Assembly: GCA_001414345.1 (NCBI GenBank)
Contig: LLCB01000080.1
Location: 62,001-126,000 of the forward strand
Direction of reading: 5' to 3'
From: Hymenoscyphus infarciens
Lineage: Eukaryota > Ascomycota > Leotiomycetes > Helotiales > Helotiaceae
Length of the DNA: 64,000 bases
Positions 22,901 through 36,339 of this stretch are shown piece by piece (the stretch's first letter is position 1; each line of letters begins with the position of its first letter). Under the pieces are notes generated by a model. It was not told the origin of the DNA and searched no databases. It saw only the letters and a list, made by a program, of their open reading frames with translations. The position numbers were made by a program, and so were the translations under genes.

Positions 22901-25893
22901 GCCGACGAGACCTCGCAATTCAATGGTGACTACGAAAAGAACGAGAAGGATGCCGCCAAGAGCAAGATTGACGATCTCCCCTTCTACTGTATTGGTTTCA
23001 AATCCGCTGCTCCAGAATACACTCTTCGTACGCGAATCTGGGCCTCTCTGCGATCTCAGACACTTTACCGTACCATTTCTGGTTTCATGAACTACAGTCG
23101 TGCCATCAAGTTGCTCTACCGTGTTGAGAACCCTGAGGTCGTTCAAATGTTTGGCGGAAACTCTGATAAGCTTGAACGTGAGCTAGAACGTATGGCCCGC
23201 CGTAAGTTCAAGCTTGTTGTCTCTATGCAACGTTATGCCAAGTTTAAGAAGGAAGAGATGGAGAACACCGAGTTCCTTCTCCGCGCCTATCCTGATTTGC
23301 AAATTGCCTACCTCGACGAAGAAGCTCCTATTGTTGAGGGTGAAGAGCCTCGTTTGTACTCTTGCCTGATCGATGGACATTCCGAGATTATGGAGAATGG
23401 AATGAGACGACCAAAATTCCGTGTTCAACTATCTGGAAACCCAATTCTCGGTGACGGAAAGTCTGACAACCAAAACCACGCCATCATCTTCTACCGTGGA
23501 GAATACATCCAACTCATCGATGCCAACCAAGACAACTATCTCGAGGAATGTCTCAAGATCCGTAGTGTTTTGGCCGAATTCGAGGAAATGACCACTGACA
23601 ACGTCTCGCCATACACACCTGGTGTCAACAACCCCAAGACCAACCCTGTGGCTATTCTTGGAGCTCGTGAATACATTTTCTCTGAGAACATTGGTATCCT
23701 TGGTGATGTCGCAGCTGGAAAAGAACAAACCTTCGGTACTCTCTTCGCTCGTACTCTTGCAGCTATTGGTGGCAAGCTCCATTATGGACATCCTGATTTC
23801 TTGAATGGTACTTTCATGACAACTCGTGGTGGTGTATCCAAAGCACAGAAAGGTCTCCATCTCAACGAAGATATTTACGCTGGTATGACTGCCTTACTCC
23901 GTGGTGGTCGTATCAAGCACTGCGAGTACTATCAATGTGGTAAAGGTCGTGATCTTGGATTTGGCTCCATTCTCAACTTCACCACCAAGATTGGAACCGG
24001 TATGGGAGAGCAAATGTTGTCCCGTGAATACTACTATCTTGGCACGCAACTTCCTTTGGATCGTTTCCTCTCATTCTACTACGCACATCCAGGTTTCCAT
24101 TTGAACAATATGTTCATTATGATGTCTGTACAACTGTTCATGTTGTGTTTGATCAACTTGGGAGCGCTTCGCAACCAGACTATTCTCTGCAACTACAACC
24201 CCAACGTCCCGATTACCGATCCTCTTTTCCCCACCGGTTGTGCCAATCTCACCCCTATTTTGGACTGGATCTACCGTTGTATTATCTCCATCCTAATCGT
24301 TTTCGTCATCTCGTTCGTGCCACTCGTGGTCCAAGAGTTGACAGAGCGTGGAGTTTGGCGTGCCGCAACTCGTCTTGGAAAACAATTTTGTTCTCTGTCA
24401 CCGTTCTTCGAAGTGTTCGTCTGCCAAATTTATGCCAACGCTGTCCAGGAAGATTTGTCCTTCGGTGGTGCTAGATATATCGGTACTGGTCGTGGTTTCG
24501 CGACTGCCCGTATTCCATTTGGTGTCCTCTTCTCTCGATTCGCCGGTCCCTCGATTTATGTTGGAGCTCGTTCCTTGATGATGCTTCTGTTTGCCACCAT
24601 TACCGTTTGGCAACCAGCTTTGTCCTACTTCTGGATTTCTCTGTTGGCCATGTGCGCTTCTCCGTTCATCTACAATCCCCATCAATTCGCCTGGAACGAT
24701 TTCTTCATCGATTACAGAGACTTCTTGAGATGGCTCTCTCGAGGTAACTCGCGGTCTCATTCCTCGTCTTGGATTGCTTTCTGCCGTTTGTCCCGTACCA
24801 GAGTCACTGGTTACAAGCGCAAGATTTTGGGAGACCCCTCATCGAAGATGTCTGGTGATGTTGCCCGTGCCTCCTTCGGCAACCTCTTCATTGGAGAAAT
24901 CATTGCACCCCTTCTCATGGTCGCTGTGACACTCATCCCCTATATTTTCATCAACTCGCAAGTTGGTGTAACTTCAGAATTAAACGGCAACAAAGAGCTC
25001 AAGCCAACCGCCTCGTTGATTCGTGTAGGAGTTGTGGCCATCGCCCCGATCGCTGTCAACATGGGAGTGCTCGCGGCAATGTTCGGTATGGCTTGTTGTA
25101 TGGGACCCGTTTTGAGCATGTGCTGCAAGAAGTTTGGATCCGTCCTTGCTGCTATTGCTCACGCCGTCTCTGTGATCATGCTCATCGTTTCTTTCGAAAT
25201 CATGTTCTTGTTGGAAGGGTTCGTCTTCGCAAAGGCTCTCCTCGGTATGATCGCTTCTACAGCCATCCAAAGATTCATCTACAAGTTGATCATCTCCCTC
25301 GCCTTGACCCGAGAGATGAAGACCGATACATCCAACATAGCTTTCTGGACCGGAAAGTGGTACTCTATGGGATGGCACTCCGTCTCTCAGCCAGCTCGTG
25401 AATTTCTTTGCAAAATCACCGAGCTTGGTATGTTCGCTGGTGATTTCATCTTGGGCCACATCTTGTTGTTCATCATGTTCCCTGTTATCGCCATTCCTCA
25501 AGTTGACAAGGCTCACTCTGTGATGCTCTTCTGGCTTCGCCCCAGGTAAATTCCCACCCTTCCCTTATTTCGTTACTTCTTGCTAACTTGCACCTTTTAA
25601 GTCGTCAAATTCGTCCTCCAATTTACTCAATGAAGCAGTCGAAGCTCCGAAGAAGACGTGTCTGGCGTTACGCAGTCTTATACTTCGTCATGCTTATCGT
25701 TGCACTTGCTCTGGTCGTTGGTCCAATTGTTGTGGGTAAAACCATCCTATCGGATTCTTTGATCAAAGCAATTCCACTGGACCTGTTCCAACCGATCAAT
25801 CAAAACAACAACGATACTCGAAATCGTACGGAGACCGGATCAGCCAGCGCTAGCTCGGCTGCCAAAACATCAAGCAGCAATCGTCTGTTTTAG
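19966..25893 (+). CDS. FKS1: 1,3-beta-D-glucan synthase catalytic subunit
   Basis: Three exons: 19966-20183, 20239-25545 and 25602-25893, coding for 1938 aa, full family length. Introns 20184-20238 and 25546-25601 sit in the Gly/Tyr/Gln-rich N-terminus and near the C-terminus; both joins restore conserved sequence (DES|GYYNAD and WLRP|SRQIRPP). The protein is a polytopic plasma-membrane GT48 enzyme: an acidic, Tyr-rich N-terminal tail, a first TM cluster (about 430-850), the large cytosolic catalytic region, and a second TM cluster to the end. It polymerises UDP-glucose to beta-1,3-glucan under Rho1 control. Hot spot 1 reads FLTLSFRDP (about 704-712). Hot spot 2 reads DWIYRCII (about 1415-1422), unlike DWIRRYTL of yeast. 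No frameshift or stop. This is the target of echinocandin-type drugs. Confidence 0.97.
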
Positions 25894-26384
25894 ATCACTA
25901 CCTAATTTGGTATTGGTGATGGGGTTGTATTATAAAGGGAGGAGATGGTAGTACATTACAATGAAATTTTTGGCTTGATGAGCAAGCGAAAGCTGTGGTG
26001 GTGTTGGAAGTAATTGTGTTTCGGTGTTTGCATGGTACACGGCTCTTAGACACTTGTTTTTTCTCTCTCCTTTCCCGTCCCCCTCTTCCTTTTTCTCACG
26101 AGCGTTTGTGAGGAATTACATATCTGATGCCAGCATGCGAGGGCTGTTTTTCTTGATCTTTCGCAACTGGGTAAAACACGGCTGTATTGTAGGGTATACA
26201 ACGGGCATGATCATAATACAAATGTTCTACATTGATCCTTGATTTCTTTTTACAGTTGGTGATGAGTTTCCGATGTGAATATGTCGATGATGATTTGCCA
26301 ATGAGATCTTTTACCTACTTATCGGCTTTGTGATTGGTGTGATAGGTCAGGCGTGTAATACTGACAAGACTGTGTTTATAGCTT
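25894..26384. other. FKS1 3' flank
   Basis: A terminator and 3' UTR region of ordinary composition, ending at the AT-rich block. The one open frame in it starts at a non-ATG codon and has no family features. Confidence 0.5.
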
Positions 26385-26924
26385 CAAAATAGAGCTAAAG
26401 TCTATAGGACTTTTGAGTTCCACGTAGAGAATCAGGTATCCATCTATCTTATAGAACATTCATTGTTCGTTACTATATATTACAAATAGCTAGCAGAATA
26501 ACTAGCAAAATGACTAATAAGACGAATAAGATAAGATAAATTTCAAAATTAATATATATATATATATATACCTTTCTCTCTTTTTTTTATTTTTTCTCTA
26601 ATATCTTCTCTCTAGTCTAATTAACCTAATATAAAAAGTCGGAAACAACCAAATCGCAAATCGTAAAGTGTTACTTTTTATAAGTATGAAGATAAATTTT
26701 TTTTCTTTAAGAGCTCTCTCTTTCCTTCTCCCCTCCTTTATCTTAAGACTAGATCGTCTTCACTATAGTAACTAATTAGAGGATGGGAAGAGAGAATACG
26801 TGTTATATATATAATAGTAATATTATCTCCTTGCTATTAAATCCTTACTCTCTACTCTCTACTAGCTTACTCTTATGTTCTCTGCTTTCTATTATCTTTG
26901 GATGATTAAGAGAGAATATGAAAG

Positions 26925-26985
26925 GGGGGAAGAGAGGAGAGGGGAAGAGAGGAAGAGAGGAGAGGGGAAGAGAGAAGAAGAGAAG
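26925..26985. repeat. GGGGAAGAGAGGA-type purine array
   Basis: Imperfect purine repeats (GAGGGGAAGAGAGGAAGAGA), about four units, at the start of the AT block. Confidence 0.7.
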
Positions 26986-27128
26986 AGTAGAGAGAATATT
27001 TACTCTAAACTTCTCTTACTTATACTAGGAAAAACGTTCCCCTAGAATATTTACTTACCTTCTTATCTTCTACTCTCTTCTTTACTTGCTCTTTTATCTT
27101 ACTTCTATTCTTAATATATAGAAGAATG

Positions 27129-27221
27129 GAATAAGAGAGTAAGAGAGTAAGAGAGTAAGAGAGTAAGAGAGTAAGAGAGTAAGAGAGTAAGAGAGTAAGA
27201 GAGTAAGAGAGTAAGAGAATA
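27129..27221. repeat. (TAAGAGAG)n-type array
   Basis: Ten or more perfect units of the eight-to-nine-base motif GAGAGTAAGA. The lack of scars in an otherwise RIP-mutated block fits recent slippage expansion. Confidence 0.85.
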
Positions 27222-27607
27222 GGTTAATATAGTTTAAGATTTACTATATCTCTTAGCTTTTATAATTTATAATTTGTAATTTACACTTTACGCTTTACAA
27301 TTTAGTCGATCCCGGCTTTTAGTATATATAGGACGCTCTATCTCACCTAACCTCTACGAGAGAGAGAAAGAAAAGAAAAGAAAAGAAGAAGAAAAACTAC
27401 TATTAGAATTTCCTCGCTTAAAAAAAAAGCTTTTAAACTTAGAAATAGAAAGAAATAGAGAGAAAAGAAAACGAGTAAGAGAGTAGAATCATTATTATAA
27501 GCGAAAAAAAAAATAAAAAAAAAAGAAGATATATATAACTTTTTAGTTAGTTTCATAATTTTATATAGTTATAGAAAGAGTTTTTTTTATATTTTTTCTT
27601 TATAGAG

Positions 27608-29280
27608 TATAATAGCACGAAATATACACTACTAGAGAAGAGGTATATAGAAGTATATTTGAGACAGAATAACGTATATAAATACTAGATACTAATATAA
27701 AAGAAAAGGAAAAACTATTCCTCTCTAACTCTAGAAGTAGGCAGCTATATATAAGAGGTTTAGACTATATAAAAGAGTCTAAAACCGAATAACCTTAGCT
27801 AATATAAAAGCTCGAACCTACGTAACCTTTCTAAAACAGATAATATAAGATAATAACTACTAAAACCTTATATATAGTAGGTAAGAGAAACGGGTGTTAC
27901 TCTAGTAACACCTAACCTCCTACTCTACCTAGTAGCTATATTATAAGTCTAGATATTATATAATAAGATAAAAAAGACTTTTTAGGTATATTTACTACTA
28001 TTTAATATATAGTAGCTATTCTCTTATATCTAATAATATTATTAAGCTTTATAACTATTCTATAAGTTAGGTATTACTAATCCTCGGGTTTTATCTTATA
28101 TTATAACTCCTTTAAGATAGTAATAAGGTTCTCTTAGGTAGTAGGAGTATACTCTAACTTAGTAATCTCGTTCTTTATCTACCTCTATATCTTTTTAATA
28201 AAGTTAAGGTTAAGAGACGAGAGAGGCTAGTTAAAACCTAAGACTTCTCTCTTAAGTCTTAGTAAGCGAGTAAAACCCTTATAAACGTTAGAACTGTCCT
28301 TTATAAACCTCTACTACCTCTTATTTTTATTACTTAAAGTATTCTAGAATAGAAACACTATAGAGTTAAGAACTTACTCTAAGTAAACCTAGCTATAAAT
28401 CCCCTTCTTTCTTTCCCTTTTCTCTAAAAAGATAAGAGAGGACTTATAGTCCTAACTAATCGCTTCTTATACTATTATACTTATCCTCCTACTCTTATAT
28501 ACTAACTATATATATATCTAGTAGTTTACCTTCTCTAACCTTCTTATTACTTAAATCTAACCTCTCTTCTCTATCTTAAAAGTAGCCTTATTACTCTAAA
28601 TAACCTACTTCTATATAACTATCGACTACTTCTTATACTTAAGTATAAAAGTAAGACGTTTTATAACCTACTTCTTATTAATAAACAGCCTCTTATAAGT
28701 AATATAGTAGTAGTAACTATATAACTATAAGGTTCTCTAAATTATAGAGATAGAGATATTATAAAGTTCTCTTTAAAAGGTGTGCTATATCTCTATCTAG
28801 CTCTACCTTTAGTTATCTTAAGAGGCGCTTACTTACTTAATAATATAAAGGATAAGAGACTTCTTTATTTTACTACTCTTAGTAGAAACCCTCTTATACT
28901 TCCTCTTTAAAGAAGGAGCGTATATAATCTTATAAGCATTAGACTACTCTACTCTAGTTTCCTTAATAATCTCTTTATAAGTCTTCCTCTAATAACGAAG
29001 GTATCTAATAAGCTGTCTATTAGGTGTTTTCTACTTATAGTTTAGAATACGTTTTTTAATACTAGAGAAGGCGTATCTCTTCTCTATAATATAAAATAAT
29101 AGATAAAAAAGTTATAGAAATAAAAGTAGTAGAGTAGAGCTTTAAGTACGTTATATAATTAAGGTAAAACCCTATTATAGAGCTAGTGTTTTAAAAGAAA
29201 AGTCTACTCTAATATTAGGTATTACTAGAGTAACGCTCGTTTCTCTTACTTCTAGCTATCTAGAATAGTATACTATTATA
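27608..29280 (+). mobile_element. solo LTR (TATAACGG family) split by a TA-flanked element
   Basis: The left part, 27608-27883, and the right part, 29249-29280, join into one LTR of about 308 bp. It is flanked by TAGAG at 27603-27607 and 29281-29285, a perfect 5-bp target duplication. The join falls in the stretch GGTACTTCTAGCTATCTAG, which is continuous in the other family copies. Confidence 0.85.
27884..29246. mobile_element. Tc1/mariner-like DNA transposon, RIP-mutated
   Basis: 1363 bp. Terminal inverted repeats of about 32 bp start AGAGAAACGGGTGTTACTCT on the left and match the right end (reverse complement AGAGAAACGAGCGTTACTCT) with a few transitions. TA dinucleotides flank it at 27882-27883 and 29247-29248, and the host LTR shows a single TA at that point, so TA is the target duplication. 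Size, TA target and repeat length fit Tc1/mariner. The interior is too mutated to read a transposase. Confidence 0.75.
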
Positions 29281-29329
29281 TAGAGGCTTTAGAAAGATTC
29301 TTTAGAGAACGCTTTTAGAGAAATTTATA

Positions 29330-29376
29330 GAGTAATAATAGAGTAATAATAGAGTAATAATAGAGTAATAATAGAG
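29330..29376. repeat. (GAGTAATAATA)n array
   Basis: About four head-to-tail copies of a 12-base unit just right of the solo LTR. Confidence 0.75.
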
Positions 29377-30853
29377 TTCTATCTATCTATATAAAGAGAA
29401 AAGTTAGATAGATTTCTTTTCTTCTTTTTCTTCTTTTTTAGTTTATTTCTATCTCTATCTCTATCTCTAGAGAGTTAATCTAATTAAATAGAGAACTAAG
29501 TAACTAACTAAACTAACTAAACTAATTAAAGAACTAAACTTACTAACTAAGAAACTAAATCGACTAAGTAGCTAATTTACTAGACTAACTAACTAATAGT
29601 TAGATTTCTTAAGTCTAAAAACCCTCTTTTTTTCAACTATCTCTCTTTTAGAGATAATATAGATATTATAATTTATTTTCCGAGGCTGTCTAAGCTAGCT
29701 TAGCTAGCTAGCTCTACTCTATATATAAGAGAAAGAAGAAAGAAGACGTTAGTTTAAGAAAGAGCTAAGCTAAGATTAGATAAGTAAGTATTTTATTAAA
29801 AGATTTTTTATTATTATTATAAAGTAAGTTAGATTTAGGTTTTAAGCTTAGATTAAGTTATAGAAATATAAAAAAGATAAAATAAAGATATAATAAAGAT
29901 ATAAGAAAGATATAAAATAAATAAAATAAAAAAAATAAAAAAAATAAATAAAATAAATAGATTTTTAAAGATATTATTAAAAGAGTAAGAAAGTATAAGA
30001 GTTTTTTTTTAAAAAAAAGAAAGAGTAGTTATAGTTAGATATAGAAAGTTAGTTTCTACGTAAACTAGATAGATATTTAAAGTAATCGAGATACTTTTTC
30101 TTATATATAAAGCTAGATATAGCGATATTATTATAGCTTTATTAGTACTAGATATTCTCTATTTTATATTTTTCGACGAATACTAAAAAGACCTTATATT
30201 TATATTAGAGACTAGTATTCACTATCTCGTATTTTCCGTGAATACTAAAAAGTATATAATATTAAATTTTAGAGTAACTCTCTATTATATTCTTATAACT
30301 AGGCTTCTAAAATATATACTTTTTAAGAAGCTTAAGAATTATATTATATATATTCTCACTCTCTAAAGAAATATCTTTAAAGTCTATAGTTATAAAGTCG
30401 TATTATAAAGTATAAAATTATAGTTATTCTATAATAATAGAGAGATATAACTTAGTATTAAGTACTTTTTAGTATTTGTTAAGAAATATAAGATTAGAAT
30501 ACTAGTTAGTTAGTAATATCGCTATAGATATTTAGAATAATCAAAAGACTTTAAATTAGATTATAAGAAGTAATAGATTATTAGCTAGATTAGCTAGATT
30601 ATTAGTAGCTTTCTTAATAATTAATAGCTTTATTATATTTTAGCTACGAATATTTATTAGCTTACTTAAGATTTAATAATCTACTTATAATACTTTTTAG
30701 AGAGTTTACTTATATCTAAACTTACTAGTTATATCTTAGTTTTAGTTAAACTTTTATTTTTATATAATTAGATATAGAAGCAGTATTCTTACTAGAACTC
30801 TTACTTATTTATAAGTTACTAGTCTTAGTTTTAAAAAGTCTCTACTAAGTCTA

Positions 30854-33138
30854 TATAATAGTACGAAATATATACTATAGGAGAAGAGGTATATAGGAGT
30901 GCGTTTAAGACTGAATAATATATATAAATACTAGGCTCTAATACGGAAGAAAAGGAAAAACTATCCCTCTTCTACTCTAGGAGTAGACTGCTATATATAA
31001 GAGGTTCGAACTAAAAGGTCTGAAACCGACTAACGTTATACGTCGCCTATATAACCTTCCTAAAATAGATAATATAAGATAATAACTGCTGAAACCCTAT
31101 ATGTGGTAGGTACTCCTAGCTATCTAGGATAACGGTATACCGTTATATCTCTCTCTCTTAAAAAAGACTTATTCCGAGTCTTCTCTCTCTTGTCGTTTAG
31201 GGTCGAATCAGGATGCTATAGCATCGTTGTCGAGGTTGAAGTATTTGTTATATTTGTTTAATTTTGTCGTAAGTGAGAAGGTTATTGAGATGTCGATCTT
31301 AGGTCTGAATTATAACTAAACCAATTTATAGATACTTATAAAAGAGAGACTTTAATTCTAATCCTTTAATATTAAAAGCAAGTATTCGCGTTCGCTAAAA
31401 GAGTGTGGTCCGATCTGTCTAGTAGGTCGGAAAAAGTTTAAAGTAAACTCGAAATTTTAGAGTAGAGTTAGAGGTCGTTTAGTTAAGAGGTAGTAATAAC
31501 TTAGTTAAGAGCTTACTTCGAGAGCGTACTGACTTGTATCTAAATTGAATTCGAATGAAAAAAGAGCTTCTGGTCTAGCTAGAAGTGAAAAGAAAGTAAA
31601 GAATATAAGACTCTATACCTAAGTCAGTAGGGTTTCGGGTGGTTAAAGGCGAAGTTGTTTCCGAAGTTGTCGAAGTTGAAATTATTGTCCGAAGTTTAAG
31701 ATAATAAAAGGGGTAGTTTCGGCTGGTTAAATAAACTTGATGCCGAAGTTGTTGTATTACCTTGTTCTCTCTTGAATCAGGGTACTTAAGGACTTATTCG
31801 TTATCTTCTGATTTCGAAGAAGAGTTGCTATTGGATTGTAGGGAGTTCGGACGAGCTAAGGTGTGTCCTATATATAGAAGAACTGTTCTAACTTAGTATC
31901 TCTCTAAGTATAGCTATACCTGAAAAGCAACCTTTTAAAGTTAGTAAAAGTTTCTTTAGTATATTCTTCTTCTAATTCTACTTCTATCTCTTTTAATAAT
32001 GTTTAGTCAGTATTATTAAAGATAGTAATAACTTAGCTAAGAGCTTGCTTCTAAGTTTCGTCCTAATAGAAAGCGTATTTTAACTGATTCGTATCTGATT
32101 CGAGGGTTAGGAAGTAGTAGGAAGGTATTAGAGGTAGTAGTGTCCTTTAAGCGAAAGAGGTTTAAATTTAGATATAAAAGTAAAGGAGAGTTTAAATAAG
32201 AGTTAGATCGGGGAGGGTTTAGAGGTAGGATTTAGTTAACTTCGAAGTTCGCTTATAATTTTATCCTCTATTTCTCTAACTAATCGTTTTATCTTTTTAT
32301 ATACTACTATCTCTTATCTATATATCGTCTATATTTAAAAAGTCTTTTCGAGACCTTTTATATTTTAGTATATAGTTATAGATTAGAGAGGGTTTAAAAG
32401 GTCTTTCGAAAAGAAGGTAGCCTTAGAAGAGAGTTATCGCTTAATACTATTCAGCGGAACTGTTAATATAATATCGAATTAGAGAAGAGGAGGTAAGATT
32501 AGATTTAGAAGCTTTCGTAATAACTTTTAGTAATAGTCAACTTATTCACTAAACCTATATATAGTAGTCCTTATACTTAGAGAGTTATTAGAAGCCTCTA
32601 AAACACTTAGCGTATTTCTACTTCCTTAATATATAAAACACGAATTTTTACTAGCTATCTAAAACCGATACTAAACCCTAATATTACTAGCTATCTAGGT
32701 AGTCTCCGATTACCTAGCTATTTAAGGATATTATCGTTCTAGTCCGAATCTAGGCTAAGTCGTATTCAAAAATAAAAGGAGTAATAATAAGCTTGAAAGA
32801 GATATTATAAAGGCTATTACTAGCGAAGTCGTTTTTCCTTTTTATATAATAGTATGAAATATACACTATAAGAGAAGAGGCTTATAGAAGTGCGTTCGAG
32901 ACTAAATAACGTATATAAATACTAGGCTCTAATATAGAAGAAAAGGAAAAACTATCCCTCTTCTACTCTAGGAGTAGGCTGCTATATATAAGAGGTTTAG
33001 ACTAAAAGGTCTGAAACCGACTAACGTTATACGTCGTCTATATAACCTTCCTAAAACAGATAATATAAGACAATAACTGCCGAAACCCTATATATAGCAG
33101 GTACTCTTAGCTATCTAGGATAACGGCATACTATTATA
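30854..33138 (+). mobile_element. complete LTR element without coding capacity (short form)
   Basis: 2285 bp with two 294-bp LTRs (30854-31147 and 32845-33138) in direct orientation. They are flanked by GTCTA at 30849-30853 and 33139-33143. LTR ends are TATAA...TTATA, and the 5' LTR ends in the palindrome ATAACGGTATACCGTTAT. The 1697-bp interior keeps more CpA/TpG than its surroundings but shows no gag or pol motif, so it is LARD-like (non-autonomous). Stretches of the interior match, in reverse, the interior of the element at 43753-47707. I could not see a convincing primer-binding site or polypurine tract. The two LTRs differ mostly by C/T and G/A changes. Confidence 0.88.
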
Positions 33139-36089
33139 GTCTAATTCTAAAGATTTATTTTATAGAAATAATATTTCTACTTTTAGCTTTATTAATTACT
33201 CGACGTAGTAACTAAAGAATTAAATCTAATATAGAAATTACTCTTCTATAATAATAGATTTAAATAGCTAAAAAAGATAGTAATCTTTTTAGTATAAAGA
33301 GACTAATACTTATTATTTCTTAGTATTACTTTAATATATAAGATTATAATCTCTTCTAGTTTATATAAAAGCTTATAAAATACTTTTATATTAAAACTAG
33401 TATAGCTCTAATTTTATTTATACTTATACTTAATAAAGTTTAGAAGTTCTACTTTAGATCTAGATATAGCTATATATTTTTATATATTAGTCTTAGAAAA
33501 ATAGATTTTAGTTTAATAAATAGATTAGTCTCTTTTTTAATACTTATTACTCTAGAGCTTTTATTATATATTATTTTAAAAGCTTTATTCTAATATTCTT
33601 TATTTTAGTATAATAGAGTTATATATCTAGTTTAGTCTACTAGTATATATAGATTTAAAATCTCTTAGTAGCTTATAAGTATAGTTATAGACGTTTAAAG
33701 CTTTATAAGTTAAATAAGAGTAGATAGTAGATACTTTATAATTATAGCTTTTATAAGTAGTAAAGATTTACTAAACTATAGTTATTCTATTCTATACTAC
33801 GATTATAATATTATAAACTAGCTAGATATAGTTAGTAGATAGCTTATAGTTAAATCTTAGATATAGCTAGTAGTTCTAGTCTATTTAATCTAAGTTCAAA
33901 GTCTATAAGAATCTTTTATATATAGTAGAATATATAAATTAAGTACTTATTTTTAAAATATCGACTTAGTTTTTCTCTAGCTTATAAAGCCTTTTATAAC
34001 TTTTATAAGTCTCTCTACTCTTTCTAAAAAGTTAAAGAGCTTTAGTCTTTAGTTTAAATAGACTTTATAAACTATTTGAAGAAATACTTTATATAATTCT
34101 ACTATAGAGTTCTAGTAGAAGAACTAATACTTCTCTCTTAGCTTAATATATTATCTAGGTTATTAGACTCTTTATATTTACAAAAGTAAAGTTTATATTA
34201 TTTTATAAAGAGTCTAGAATTAATTATAGTTTAAATAGCTTTCTTTTCTTTTTATAAATCTTAGTTCTTTTAGAAGTTATTTAGTATTTAATATAATTAT
34301 ATTCTAGATATTATTTAGTATTCTATAGCTATAATCTTATATAAGTATCTTTTTCTACTATTATTCTTCTTATTACTTATGTAAGAATAATACTTAATAG
34401 ATATATTTAAAAGTTTAGTTTTAAGATCTTTTATTTTAATTATACTCTTTTTTAGATCTTCTAAAAGTAAAGAATTTTTTCTATCTTAGTTATATAGATT
34501 TTAGCTTTTTAGATAAATCTACTTAAATAGCTAAATTTTTTTAATAATATAAATATCTACTTACTATTTATAATAGTATTAGAGATATTAAATATTTAAT
34601 TATAATTTCTTTTAAAAGTTAACTCTAAAGTCGCTTTATATACGCTATAGATCTAGTAGTAATTATAGTTATTCTTTTATTTATAATAAATATAAAATTA
34701 ATATAATAAGTACTCTATTTATAATTTATATAATAGCTTTATATATTATTTACTTTTATTTAATATTAGTCTTTATATACTAGTTATAAATGCTCTCTAT
34801 TGAAATATATCTTAGTATAGATATTAATAAAGAGTTAGTAATTAAAGTGTATTTCTTTAGAAATATATAGAATTTCTCTTAGTTATTTAATATTTTCTTT
34901 TAAAAAATACTTAAAAACTTTCTTCTATTAAATCTCTATCTATACTTTTATATTAACTCTAATAAAAAATTCTAAGTAGAAGTAAACGTTTTTCTTAAAT
35001 ATTACTTAAACTAGGAAGATTATAATCTCTAGTATAGAACTAATATATAATAAGAATAATTCTTTCTAATTAAATCTTTAGACTAGTAGCTTTATTATAT
35101 TTATTTAAGATATTTATTAAAATATCTACTTTAGATTAGTTACTAAGAACTACTACTATAGTCTTTATAAATATTAGAGACTTTACTATAATACTACTTA
35201 TAGCTTTAAAGTCTAATATATATAAGTCTTTATTTATTATTTAGAGTAAAGCTTATATAACTAGTATAACTAAAAAGTAGCTAAATAGATCTTCTTATCT
35301 TACTTTATAGTTTATATAGAGTCTATATATATTTAGTAAATAAATCTAAAGTCTCTAGTCTTTTTATAATTACTTATTAGTTATAAGATTTTTCCTAATC
35401 TTTAGAAGTAATATAAATACTCTATTTCCTTTTTTATTTATATTTTATAATAAAAGACTATATTCTATAGATATTATTATTTATTAATCTATTTAGTAAA
35501 AAGATAGTCTAATAGCTTTTAAGTATATTTCTTAATAGTCTAGTAAGTTTCTTTATAATTATATAAGTAAAATAGTATATAATATATATTTATTATTAAT
35601 AGTAGTTTATAGTTTTTTACTTACTTAGCTTTAGTCTTATAAAGTAAATAGAGAATACTATTTATCTAATTTTTAAGAGCTTTATTTTATCTAGCTATAT
35701 TACTATTTACTAAAAGTAGCTTTTTAATAAAAAAGAAATAGTACTAATCTTTATTTAAAAAGAAGGTTTAGATATTTATAAAACTCTATTTAAAGTCGCT
35801 TTACTTTAAATAACTTTTCTAGAACTACTTTCTTAATAATAAGCTTAATATTATAAACTAATATCTTTCTAGTTAAATAATAAGCTAGATTAAAAATTAG
35901 TCTTTTATTAAAAGTATTAAGAAGATTATTTTAATAATATAGATTCGACTTCTTTTTCTTATATAGCTTTTTATAAAACTCTAAGCTTATCTTTAATAAA
36001 TTCTCTAGTTTATTACTTAATATTTTAAGTAAGTTATAAGACTCTTTTTTAGGTTTCTAATAAAACTCTCTTATTAGCTTTTCTCTAAA

Positions 36090-36339
36090 TATAATAACTC
36101 GCTATTCTAAATAGCTAAGATTACTTATTATATATATAAGGTTTAAGCTCTTATATTAGCTTCTAGCTATTATTATTTTATATTATCTATTTTAGAAAGG
36201 TTCTAAGCTTCTAGCTTTAGATCTTTTAGTAGTATCCGATCTCTTATATATAGTTATCTACTCTCTTATAGTTAGAAAAGACTTAATTTAGTCTTTTCTT
36301 CTATATTAGAGTCTAGTATTTATATTTCGTAGAATTATA
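36090..36339 (-). mobile_element. decayed LTR copy, TATAACGG family
   Basis: In reverse orientation it shows the family landmarks: TATAATAA start, TATATATAAGGTTTAAGC, TTTAGAAAGGTT, and TTTCGTAGAATTATA at the end. Flanks CTAAA/CTAGG are only a possible mutated target duplication. Confidence 0.6.

Noticed and set aside
27129..27221. CRISPR array
   Set aside because: Units of eight to nine bases without spacers; a slippage microsatellite in a eukaryotic genome.
27347..27556. 69-codon minus-strand frame rich in Phe and Leu
   Set aside because: Produced by poly-purine/pyrimidine low-complexity sequence inside a RIP block.
33150..36080. Gypsy or Helitron coding remnant
   Set aside because: I read both strands for RT, integrase, Rep and helicase motifs and found none that stood up.
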